Source: Flavobacteriales bacterium (GTDB taxonomy: Bacteria > Bacteroidota > Bacteroidia > Flavobacteriales > Flavobacteriaceae). From it: 13,456 nt of DNA. The notes beneath the pieces were generated by a model. That model did no database searches. It was not told the DNA's origin and was given only the letters and a program-made list of their open reading frames with translations. Made by a program: the position numbers and the translations under genes. This document shows positions 5,771 through 11,772 of this stretch, piece after piece. Where the stretch lies: positions 1-13,456 of the forward strand of contig NSHO01000035.1 in NCBI GenBank assembly GCA_002737105.1. Reading direction: 5' to 3'. Position 1 is the stretch's first letter. Every line of letters begins with the position of its first letter.

Positions 5771-6610
5771 ATGTCAACTATCAATTGGAAAATCGTTAAA
5801 GAGTTCGAAGATATCACGTATAAAAAATGTGATGGTGTGGCACGTATTGCCTTCAACAGACCTGATGTACGCAATGCTTTCCGTCCAAAAACAACTACCG
5901 AATTATTAGATGCTTTTAAAGATGCGCATGAAGACACTTCTATTGGAGTAGTACTTTTATCTGCTGAAGGACCGTCTACTAAAGATGGAATTTGGAGTTT
6001 TTGCAGTGGTGGCGATCAAAAAGCAAGAGGCAAGCAAGGGTATGTAGGCGAAGACGGCTACCACCGATTAAATATTTTAGAAGTTCAACGTTTAATTCGT
6101 TTTATGCCAAAAGCAGTTATTGCTGTTGTTCCAGGTTGGGCTGTTGGTGGCGGACATAGTTTACATGTGGTATGCGATTTAACTTTAGCAAGTAAAGAGC
6201 ACGCCATTTTTAAACAAACCGATGCTGATGTTACTAGTTTTGATGGCGGTTATGGATCGGCGTATTTGGCCAAAATGGTAGGACAGAAAAAAGCAAGAGA
6301 AATTTTCTTTTTAGGAAGAAATTACTCGGCACAAGAAGCTTTTGAAATGGGCATGGTAAATGCTGTAATTCCACATGATGAATTAGAATCAACTGCTTTT
6401 GAATGGGCGCAAGAAATATTAGAAAAATCGCCAATGTCTATCAGAATGTTAAAATTCGCCATGAATTTAACCGATGATGGTATGGTGGGCCAACAAGTTT
6501 TTGCTGGTGAAGCCACACGATTGGCTTATATGAGCGAAGAAGCCGTTGAAGGCAGAAATGCTTTCTTAGAAAAACGCAAACCTAATTTTGAGAAAAAGTA
6601 CATTCCTTAG
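5771..6610 (+). CDS. menB: 1,4-dihydroxy-2-naphthoyl-CoA synthase
   Basis: MenB catalyses the Dieckmann-type ring closure of o-succinylbenzoyl-CoA to 1,4-dihydroxy-2-naphthoyl-CoA in menaquinone synthesis, in the cytoplasm. The 279-residue crotonase-fold protein shows FNRPDVRNAFRP (28-39), FCSGGDQ (77-83) and PGWAVGGGHSLH (121-132), which form the CoA pocket and oxyanion hole. It also has the MenB-specific stretch QTDADVTSFDGGYG (149-162) and a C-terminal FLEKRKPNF. In E. coli MenB the residue after QT is Gly156, and a bicarbonate ion supplies the catalytic carboxylate. In the other class, such as M. tuberculosis MenB, Asp replaces it. Asp151 here places the enzyme in the bicarbonate-independent class (inference from this position). 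It is the first gene of the plus-strand run, behind a two-element promoter, and is followed 32 nt later by a small membrane protein gene. Confidence 0.97.
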   Translation: MSTINWKIVKEFEDITYKKCDGVARIAFNRPDVRNAFRPKTTTELLDAFKDAHEDTSIGVVLLSAEGPSTKDGIWSFCSGGDQKARGKQGYVGEDGYHRLNILEVQRLIRFMPKAVIAVVPGWAVGGGHSLHVVCDLTLASKEHAIFKQTDADVTSFDGGYGSAYLAKMVGQKKAREIFFLGRNYSAQEAFEMGMVNAVIPHDELESTAFEWAQEILEKSPMSIRMLKFAMNLTDDGMVGQQVFAGEATRLAYMSEEAVEGRNAFLEKRKPNFEKKYIP

Positions 6611-6613
6611 GTT

Positions 6614-6636
6614 GGGTGAAGGGTAAAAGGGTAAAG
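6614..6636. repeat. Three copies of a GGGTAAAA-like 7-8 nt unit
   Basis: GGGTGAA, GGGTAAAA and GGGTAAAG lie in tandem in the 32-nt gap between menB and the small membrane protein gene. They are the only G-rich stretch nearby on the coding strand. The third copy ends 6 nt before the next ATG, so they might affect translation initiation, but the sequence gives no direct evidence for this. Confidence 0.55.
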
Positions 6637-6642
6637 TAAAAA

Positions 6643-6900
6643 ATGATCACAAATAAAAAACTTCTTCTATTTTTAAGCATTTCAATGCTAATTTATTGGT
6701 TACTTTGCAACACAATTGATGTTTATAAATATGCTATTTTAGGTGTGTTTTATGAAATTCTTTGGTTTCCAATGTTGGTAATGCTATTTATTTTACCAAT
6801 AATTAATACTTATTCAATGCTAAAAACTAAAAACATGCCAATTCATTATTTTAGTTTGTTACTCAATATGATAACTTTATTTATCGTTTTCTTTATCTAA
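6643..6900 (+). CDS. Small hydrophobic membrane protein, function unknown
   Basis: An 85-residue protein with three predicted membrane segments: about 6-22 (LLLFLSISMLIYWLL), 33-53 (ILGVFYEILWFPMLVMLFILP) and 67-84. They are separated by short polar loops (DVYK; NTYSMLKTKNMP). No family is recognised. Its stop shares one base with the menA start (TAATG at 6898-6902), so it is almost certainly translated from the same mRNA and may be coupled to menA. That suggests, but does not prove, a role linked to membrane quinone synthesis. The ATG at 6643 is the natural start: the MITNKK n-region precedes the first hydrophobic helix. Confidence 0.75.
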   Translation: MITNKKLLLFLSISMLIYWLLCNTIDVYKYAILGVFYEILWFPMLVMLFILPIINTYSMLKTKNMPIHYFSLLLNMITLFIVFFI

Positions 6901-7799
6901 TGAAAAAATCCATCGAATCTTGGATTCAAGCCGCACGATTACGTACATTACCACTTTCTATTTCTGGAATTTTGGTAGGAAGTGCGTATGCGTATTACCA
7001 AAATAAATTTGAATGGATTATTTTTGTGCTAGCATTATTAACCACATTATCTTTTCAAGTTTTATCTAATTTCGCTAACGATTATGGCGATGGCATAAAA
7101 GGAACAGATGCCAATAGAATTGGCGAAAAACGATTGGTAGCTTCGGGAGAAATTACTTCAAATCAAATGAAAAATGCTATAATTATCAATGCTATTATTG
7201 CCTTTTTTTTAGCACTGGCTTTAATTTATTTTGCTTTCGGACAAGAAAATTTTGTGTATTCGGTTACTTTTTTGGTTTTAGGTTTGGCTGCTATTGTCGC
7301 AGCCATAAAATATACCGTTGGCAATAACGCTTATGGCTACAGTGGTTTTGGAGATGTTTTCGTATTTGTATTTTTTGGATTGGTGGCCGTTATTGGAAGT
7401 AATTTTTTGTATTCAAAAAGTATCGATATTATATTGTTTCTTCCCGCTACGGCTATTGGAATGTTGAGTACAGCAGTATTAAACTTAAACAACATGCGCG
7501 ATATTGAGAATGACAGCATCGCAAATAAAAATACTTTAGTGGTAAAATTTGGATTGAAAAGGGCAAAACAATACCAAGGTATTTTAATGGTTTTTCCTGT
7601 AATTATAGTTTGGATTTTTTTATTTTTATTACGATTAGATACAATGTTGATACTGCCTTTTTTTCTGATTGCAGCTATTATAATGCAGAAAATAAACAAA
7701 GTTGATAAGTCATCTGATTTCGACCCTTTTTTAAAAAAAGTCGCTTTATTTGTTTTTTTCTTATCAATTGGAATAGGGTTTGTATTGTATTCCAACTAA
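6900..7799 (+). CDS. menA: 1,4-dihydroxy-2-naphthoate polyprenyltransferase
   Basis: MenA attaches the polyprenyl side chain to 1,4-dihydroxy-2-naphthoate with loss of CO2, giving demethylmenaquinone in the inner membrane. The 299-residue protein is a UbiA-superfamily enzyme with eight to nine hydrophobic helices. The first aspartate-rich motif is N60-D-Y-G-D64 with Asp70 downstream (NDYGDGIKGTD). The second is NNMRDIEND (197-205) with Asp201 and Asp205; both bind Mg-prenyl diphosphate. The early RLRTLPLSISGILVGSA stretch (13-29) and YGYSGFGDVFVFVFFG (145-160) are typical of MenA rather than UbiA. It overlaps the preceding small membrane protein gene by one base. A 79-nt AT-rich gap with no clear promoter or terminator separates it from the next gene, so the block may be one transcript. 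Confidence 0.96.
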   Translation: MKKSIESWIQAARLRTLPLSISGILVGSAYAYYQNKFEWIIFVLALLTTLSFQVLSNFANDYGDGIKGTDANRIGEKRLVASGEITSNQMKNAIIINAIIAFFLALALIYFAFGQENFVYSVTFLVLGLAAIVAAIKYTVGNNAYGYSGFGDVFVFVFFGLVAVIGSNFLYSKSIDIILFLPATAIGMLSTAVLNLNNMRDIENDSIANKNTLVVKFGLKRAKQYQGILMVFPVIIVWIFLFLLRLDTMLILPFFLIAAIIMQKINKVDKSSDFDPFLKKVALFVFFLSIGIGFVLYSN

Positions 7800-7878
7800 A
7801 CTATGTTTTACTATTTAATGCGTGTAATTCCAATTTTAAATAAAACCTGTCTCACTAAATGTTTTTAAAATAAATTAA

Positions 7879-9069
7879 ATGAAAAAAATATTCATATTCC
7901 TTCTTATTACTCAAATTTCTTTCGCTCAGAAAGATGGTTTTTGGGATAAAGAACGCGCTTTTACTAAAGAAATCAAACTTTCATCGGGAAACCGAACACT
8001 AGTAAAAATTGATGATTTACCAGAAGGCGCCTCTGAATTTGTATTCCGAATTTTACTAATTGACGAAAACGGAAAAATCACTACAAGTTTGGCGTCTATA
8101 TTAAAAGCTATACCAGATCCTACAGGAATTAGCCAAGGTACTGCAGGTGCCATTTTTTTAACAAATTCTCTTTCTGGTGACGATACATGTGTTTATGGAA
8201 TTTACACTTCTGAGAAGGCCGGAAATCAGTTTTTAAAAGATGGAAAGTTAGAAACGGCGTGTCATTTTAGCAAAGATGCTATTAATAAGGATAGTAAAGT
8301 TATTTCTATTAAAAATACCAAGTGTTTTGAAAACGCACCAAATATTTGGTTTGCTTTTGAAAATAAAAACTGGGTATTCAGCACCAAAATAGTATTGGAA
8401 GTGGTTTCTTGGGTCGACTATTCGGCTAGCAGAGGTTGGAATTTAGAATCAAAAAAAGAATTGGTTTCATTAGGAAAAAAATTAGATTGGTATAAAAAAT
8501 CATCAAACCAGTCGTTGTTCTTAGCGCAATTTTTAGAAAGCTTTACAGAAAAATACAAATTTTCAGAATACAATCAAATGTTAGCTTTAGAAAAATCAAA
8601 AGCTATTAATGAGGTGCAAGAAATAGCTTTAAAGGAAACCAATCAGTTTGATTCGTATTTAAATATGATAAGAATGGAAGCCATTCAGTTGTATAAAAAC
8701 AATAAAGTTGACGAAGCAATTTCAAAAATTCAAAACGAAATTATATTTAAAAAAGCCGCCACTCATACCGATTATGGTTTATTAGGAAGTTTTTATTTGT
8801 CTTTTAAGCAATTTGAAAAGGCAGAATTAAACCTAGAAAAAGCAATTATATTAGACAAAACAGATTTAACGCATAGATTAAATTTGTCTTATGTGTATTT
8901 ATTTACAGATCGAGTTTCGGAAGCAAAAGACATTCATAACCAATACAAAATGCAAAATATTGCCTCAAACGTAAGTTGGGTAAATCAAACTAAATCTGAT
9001 TTTTCTGATTTTGAAAAGAATGGCTTCCCTAATGATAATTTTAAAAAAATATTAAGAATTTTAGAGTAA
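7879..9069 (+). CDS. Exported protein with C-terminal TPR repeats, function unknown
   Basis: A 396-residue protein with a clear signal peptide (MKKIFIFLLITQISFA, cleavage before Gln17), so probably periplasmic. The N-terminal part (about 20-185) is predicted beta-rich and has three cysteines (104, 128, 149), of which two could pair. A helical part follows from about 190. The C-terminus has tetratricopeptide-like repeats at about 262-295, 299-332 (GLLGSFYLSFKQFEKAELNL) and 333-360, which usually mediate protein contacts. No catalytic motif is seen and I cannot name a family for the N-terminal domain. It lies between menA and menC in the same orientation. Nothing in its sequence suggests a menaquinone enzyme, and a periplasmic protein cannot take part in the cytoplasmic steps. 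Its position could be incidental. The start at 7879 is chosen because it begins the signal peptide directly. Confidence 0.82.
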   Translation: MKKIFIFLLITQISFAQKDGFWDKERAFTKEIKLSSGNRTLVKIDDLPEGASEFVFRILLIDENGKITTSLASILKAIPDPTGISQGTAGAIFLTNSLSGDDTCVYGIYTSEKAGNQFLKDGKLETACHFSKDAINKDSKVISIKNTKCFENAPNIWFAFENKNWVFSTKIVLEVVSWVDYSASRGWNLESKKELVSLGKKLDWYKKSSNQSLFLAQFLESFTEKYKFSEYNQMLALEKSKAINEVQEIALKETNQFDSYLNMIRMEAIQLYKNNKVDEAISKIQNEIIFKKAATHTDYGLLGSFYLSFKQFEKAELNLEKAIILDKTDLTHRLNLSYVYLFTDRVSEAKDIHNQYKMQNIASNVSWVNQTKSDFSDFEKNGFPNDNFKKILRILE

Positions 9070-9154
9070 TTATTTCGCAGAGATGCACAAAGAATGCGCA
9101 AAGTCACACAAATTTTGCGAATCTCTGATATCTTTGCGTATCTCTGTGAAATAA
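9070..9154 (+). repeat. Large imperfect palindrome filling the gap before menC
   Basis: Two 24-nt arms, 9070-9093 and 9131-9154, are inverted copies matching at 21 of 24 positions; in RNA two of the three mismatches become G-U pairs. A second, inner inverted repeat CGCAAA (9097-9102) with TTTGCG (9114-9119) surrounds an 11-nt loop. The element starts the base after the stop of the TPR gene and ends 4 nt before the menC ATG. Similar CACAAAG/CAGAGAT-rich palindromes are, as I recall, scattered in Bacteroidota intergenic regions. No T-tract follows, so it is not a standard terminator. It may act as an RNA-stabilising or processing element, or be a small non-autonomous repeat. Confidence 0.8.
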
Positions 9155-9158
9155 GAAT

Positions 9159-10193
9159 ATGAAAGCAACATATAAAAAATACATACTTAATTTTAAACGT
9201 CCAAGTGGCACTTCTCGTGGCGTAATGACGGAAAAGGAAACCTGGTTTTTACTATTGGAAGAAAATGGTAAAATTGGAGTAGGTGAGTGTGGTTTGTTGC
9301 GAGGTTTGTCTATTGATGACCGACCAGATTATGAAGCAAAATTACAATGGGTATGTGAAAACATTCATTTAGGTAAGGATAAATTATGGGATGCATTACT
9401 TGAATTTCCTTCCATTCAATTTGGTTTAGAAATAGCGTTTTTATCTTTACAAGCAGTTTCTCCATTTGAACTATTTCCTTCTGATTTTACCCAATCGAAA
9501 GATTCAATTTTAATTAATGGACTGGTTTGGATGGGTGAGGAAGTTTTTATGAAACAACAAATTGAAGAAAAATTAGCGGAAGGTTTTACTTGCATTAAAT
9601 TAAAAATTGGTGCTATAAATTTTGAAAAAGAATTGGGATTATTGCGATTTATTCGTCAAAATTTTGATGCAAAAACCATTGAAATTCGTGTTGATGCTAA
9701 CGGTGCTCTTGCTTCAAATGAAGCTTTAACAAAATTAAATCAATTATCTGAATTTGAGTTACATAGCATTGAGCAACCTATTCAAAAAAACAATACTGAC
9801 AAGATGTCAGAGCTATGCAAAACCACACCAATACCAATAGCGTTAGACGAGGAATTAATAGGTGTTTTTAAATATGAAGATAAAGAAATGCTTTTAGACG
9901 CCATACAGCCACAATATATTATTTTGAAGCCAAGTTTTATTGGCGGCATAAAAGGTACCCTAGAATGGATAGAATTAGCCCAAAAACGAAATATTGGCTG
10001 GTGGATTACTTCTGCTTTGGAAAGTAATGTGGGTTTAAATGCGATTGCACAATTTACATATACCCTAAATAATAAAATGCCACAAGGATTAGGAACTGGT
10101 GGCTTGTATACTAACAACTTCGATTGTCCTTTAGAAATTAAAAACGGGCAATTAGTTTATAATTCTAGTGTCAATTGGGATTTTAAATTGTAA
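9159..10193 (+). CDS. menC: o-Succinylbenzoate synthase
   Basis: MenC dehydrates SHCHC (2-succinyl-6-hydroxy-2,4-cyclohexadiene-1-carboxylate) to o-succinylbenzoate, two steps before MenB. It belongs to the enolase superfamily (muconate-lactonizing subgroup). The 344-residue protein has an N-terminal capping domain (to about 110) and a C-terminal barrel with the full catalytic set: KLKIG (147-151, with Lys147 and Lys149 as KxK), Asp179 in RVDANG, Glu205 in IEQP, Asp230 in ALDEE, and Lys257 in ILKPS. The three acids bind Mg. SALESNVG (285-292) and the closing GLGTGGLY (310-317) are also typical. Related dipeptide epimerases and NSAR enzymes share these residues, but the location with menB and menA settles the assignment. 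It is preceded by a large palindrome and followed 32 nt later by the CIA30-domain gene. Confidence 0.94.
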   Translation: MKATYKKYILNFKRPSGTSRGVMTEKETWFLLLEENGKIGVGECGLLRGLSIDDRPDYEAKLQWVCENIHLGKDKLWDALLEFPSIQFGLEIAFLSLQAVSPFELFPSDFTQSKDSILINGLVWMGEEVFMKQQIEEKLAEGFTCIKLKIGAINFEKELGLLRFIRQNFDAKTIEIRVDANGALASNEALTKLNQLSEFELHSIEQPIQKNNTDKMSELCKTTPIPIALDEELIGVFKYEDKEMLLDAIQPQYIILKPSFIGGIKGTLEWIELAQKRNIGWWITSALESNVGLNAIAQFTYTLNNKMPQGLGTGGLYTNNFDCPLEIKNGQLVYNSSVNWDFKL

Positions 10194-10225
10194 TTTTACA
10201 AATAATACCAACAAATTAAACTGTT

Positions 10226-10753
10226 ATGAAGTTACTATTTTTACTTTTCTTAAGCTTTTATATGAATACAATTTCAATTTATGATTTTTCTAAAAACTCA
10301 AAAGTTTCCGATTGGATAATTATTGATGATGTAGTTATGGGCGGTCGTTCCAATGGCCGTTTTTCTATAGATGAAGATGGGAATGGCGTGTTTTCAGGAA
10401 CAGTTTCTACTGAAAATTATGGTGGATTTTCGTCTGTAAGGTATCAATTTGACAAAATAAATACGACAGCAGACAGTAAAATTTCTATAAAACTAAAAGG
10501 TGACGGTAAAGAATATCAAATTAGAATTAAAGACAAAATATCAAAATATTATTCTTATATCACCACATTTAAAACTAACGGAAATTGGCAAGAAATTAGT
10601 ATCAATATGAAAGATTTATACCCATCTTTCCGTGGACAAAATTTAGATTTGCCTAATTATAACAGCAACTCTTTTGAAGAACTAGTGTTTCTAATTGGTA
10701 ATAAAAAAAATGAGTCTTTTCAATTGGTTGTTGATAAAATTGAACTCAATTAG
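10226..10753 (+). CDS. CIA30-family (NADH:ubiquinone oxidoreductase intermediate-associated) domain protein
   Basis: A 175-residue protein that is nearly all CIA30 domain, a galactose-binding-like beta sandwich named after the mitochondrial complex I assembly factor NDUFAF1. Family hallmarks are DDVVMGGRSNG (34-44) and NYGGFSSVR (64-72), with a strand pattern continuing through IRIKDK and WQEISINMKDLYPSFRG. The N-terminus MKLLFLLFLSFYMNT is hydrophobic and could be a short signal peptide or anchor. A start at the internal ATG (10262) would remove it and leave a cytoplasmic protein, and sequence alone does not decide. It is the last gene of the plus-strand menaquinone run. Bacterial CIA30 proteins have no established general role; a link to quinone-dependent respiration is tempting here but rests only on the neighbourhood. 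Confidence 0.85.
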   Translation: MKLLFLLFLSFYMNTISIYDFSKNSKVSDWIIIDDVVMGGRSNGRFSIDEDGNGVFSGTVSTENYGGFSSVRYQFDKINTTADSKISIKLKGDGKEYQIRIKDKISKYYSYITTFKTNGNWQEISINMKDLYPSFRGQNLDLPNYNSNSFEELVFLIGNKKNESFQLVVDKIELN

Positions 10754-10754
10754 G

Positions 10755-10789
10755 TTTACGTAAATCAAAATTCGTAATTTGTAAATTAC
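10755..10789. repeat. Two adjacent palindromes at a convergent gene junction
   Basis: TTTACGTAAA (10755-10764) is a perfect palindrome. GTAATTT / AAATTAC (10774-10780 and 10783-10789) is a 7-bp inverted repeat around 2 nt. They fill the 32-nt gap between the converging CIA30 and SRPBCC genes, and the second overlaps the SRPBCC stop codon. They could weakly end transcription from both sides, but the stems are AT-rich and have no T-tract, so I do not call them a terminator. Confidence 0.55.
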
Positions 10790-11178
10790 AATTTATTCAT
10801 ATTACTAGCCAAAGTTTCAATAAACTTAGTGATTGGTCCTTTCACCATCATTGCCATCATCGCATTAAATTCGCCTTCAAAAAATAATTGTACATCTGTT
10901 GCATTTTCTGAAATCGCATCTATTTTTGCAGTTAAAGTAAATGGTAATTTACTAGAAGCTGCTCCTAAAATAATTTCTGAATTTGGTGTGCTTGCTTTTT
11001 TTACCAATTTAATTTCTGGCATTCCTTTCAAACCAAATTCAAAGCAATTTTCATCAATAACTTCAAATTTTGCTATATTTTCAGGCATTAATTTTTCGAA
11101 ATTTTTAATATCTGATAAGGCATTAAAAATATATGCTGCTGATTTGTCTAAGCTAGTTTTCGGACTTTCTAAATTCAT
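10786..11178 (-). CDS. SRPBCC (START-like) family protein
   Basis: A 130-residue soluble protein with the layout of small Bacteroidota SRPBCC/polyketide-cyclase-like proteins. It has an N-terminal strand (SPKTSLDKSAAYIF), a short helix pair (NALSDIKNFEKLMPENI), several strands including FEFGLKGMPEIKLVKK and VQLFFEGEFNAMM, and a long C-terminal helix (GPITKFIETLASNMNKL). This fold makes a hydrophobic pocket, but ligands differ widely and none can be predicted. The gene lies 66 nt after ruvX. A complete TTG / TACTTTTG promoter lies at 11262-11233, overlapping the end of ruvX, and a 54-nt leader with a direct repeat leads to the ATG. It may therefore be transcribed alone and also with ruvX. The plus-strand frame across it is a shadow. 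Confidence 0.82.
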   Translation of the reverse strand: MNLESPKTSLDKSAAYIFNALSDIKNFEKLMPENIAKFEVIDENCFEFGLKGMPEIKLVKKASTPNSEIILGAASSKLPFTLTAKIDAISENATDVQLFFEGEFNAMMAMMVKGPITKFIETLASNMNKL

Positions 11179-11204
11179 AATGTTGTTTTTTTGTTTCAGG
11201 TTTC

Positions 11205-11228
11205 GTAAATCTTAACTTGTAAATCTTA
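11205..11228. repeat. 10-bp direct repeat in the SRPBCC gene leader
   Basis: GTAAATCTTA occurs at 11205-11214 and again at 11219-11228, 4 nt apart (14-nt period, plus strand). It lies between the promoter of the SRPBCC gene and its ATG. A related CGTAAATC occurs in the palindrome beyond the 3' end of the same gene. It could be an operator or just another short-period repeat. Confidence 0.5.
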
Positions 11229-11232
11229 CATT

Positions 11233-11262
11233 CAAAAGTACACTTTATTTTTTGTAATTCAA
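11233..11262 (-). promoter_or_regulatory. Bacteroidota-type promoter for the SRPBCC gene
   Basis: The minus strand shows TTG (11262-11260), a 19-nt spacer and TACTTTTG (11240-11233), matching both consensus elements. The TTG lies within the last codons of ruvX. Confidence 0.6.
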
Positions 11263-11658
11263 ATAATCTTGTAATAGTATTGTTGCGGCAATTTCGTCTA
11301 TTAAACCTTTGTTTTGGCGTTGTTTTTTCTTTAAACCGCTATCAATTATAGTTTGAAATGCCATTTTTGATGTAAAACGCTCATCTACACGTTCCATTTT
11401 CATATTTGGGAATTCGGTATGAAATTGTGCAATAAATTTTTCTATAATTTCTGAACTTTCACTTGGTAATCCGTTCATTTGTTTCGGTTCTCCGATGATT
11501 ACAGTTTCCACATTTTCTTTCGAAAAATAGGTTTTTAAAAAAGGAATTATATCTAAAGACGGAATAGTCGTAAGTCCACTAGCTATAATTTGAAAGTCGT
11601 CTGTAACCGCGATTCCAGTTCGTTTTAGTCCGTAATCTATGGATAAAATTCGTGCCAT
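11245..11658 (-). CDS. ruvX: RuvX/YqgF-family nuclease (putative Holliday junction resolvase, pre-16S rRNA processing)
   Basis: A 137-residue RNase H-fold protein, the normal length for the YqgF/RuvX family. In E. coli the protein is needed for maturation of the 16S rRNA 5' end, and a Holliday junction activity is reported for homologues. Visible signatures are the first strand ILSIDYGLKRTG with Asp8 at the active site, IIGEPKQMNG (54-63) with Glu57, VDERFTS (91-97), and the C-terminal KGLIDEIAATILLQ with Asp121 (117-130). The ATG at 11658 is the natural start (MARILSIDYG). A TACTTTTG element 16 nt upstream suggests its own promoter and a very short leader. A strong hairpin at 11722-11753 separates it from the upstream isomerase genes. 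Confidence 0.94.
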   Translation of the reverse strand: MARILSIDYGLKRTGIAVTDDFQIIASGLTTIPSLDIIPFLKTYFSKENVETVIIGEPKQMNGLPSESSEIIEKFIAQFHTEFPNMKMERVDERFTSKMAFQTIIDSGLKKKQRQNKGLIDEIAATILLQDYLNYKK

Positions 11659-11674
11659 TTAATTAATTTAAATA

Positions 11675-11682
11675 CAAAAGTA
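11675..11682 (-). promoter_or_regulatory. Candidate -7 element for ruvX
   Basis: The minus strand reads TACTTTTG, a perfect TAnnTTTG match, ending 16 nt before the ruvX ATG. No TTG lies at the expected distance, so only half the consensus is met. Confidence 0.5.
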
Positions 11683-11716
11683 AGTAAAACCCTATGTAAA
11701 TATATAAATTACAACA

Positions 11717-11753
11717 AATAAAAAATCTCATCTTGTTTTCAAGATGAGATTTT
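11717..11753 (-). terminator. Intrinsic terminator after the cyclophilin-FKBP gene
   Basis: A perfect 14-bp stem (11722-11735 with 11740-11753) encloses a 4-nt loop. On the minus strand it is followed by a T-rich tail (TTTTTTATT). It begins 20 nt after the isomerase stop codon. The stem is also flanked by T residues on the plus strand, but no plus-strand gene leads into it. Confidence 0.88.
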
Positions 11754-11772
11754 AAAATTTATTTTTCTTTAT

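Noticed and set aside
7337..7795. Minus-strand frame of 152 codons inside menA
   Set aside because: It lies fully opposite menA, whose motifs are intact, and its Lys/Ile/Asn-rich composition is that of a reversed membrane-protein gene.
9070..9154. The palindrome before menC as an intrinsic terminator or riboswitch
   Set aside because: There is no T-tract after the stem, and no recognisable ligand-binding core. It resembles a palindromic intergenic repeat.
10829..11215. Plus-strand frame of 128 codons opposite the SRPBCC gene
   Set aside because: It covers almost the same bases as the minus-strand SRPBCC gene, which has family features and a promoter. The plus-strand product matches nothing I recognise.
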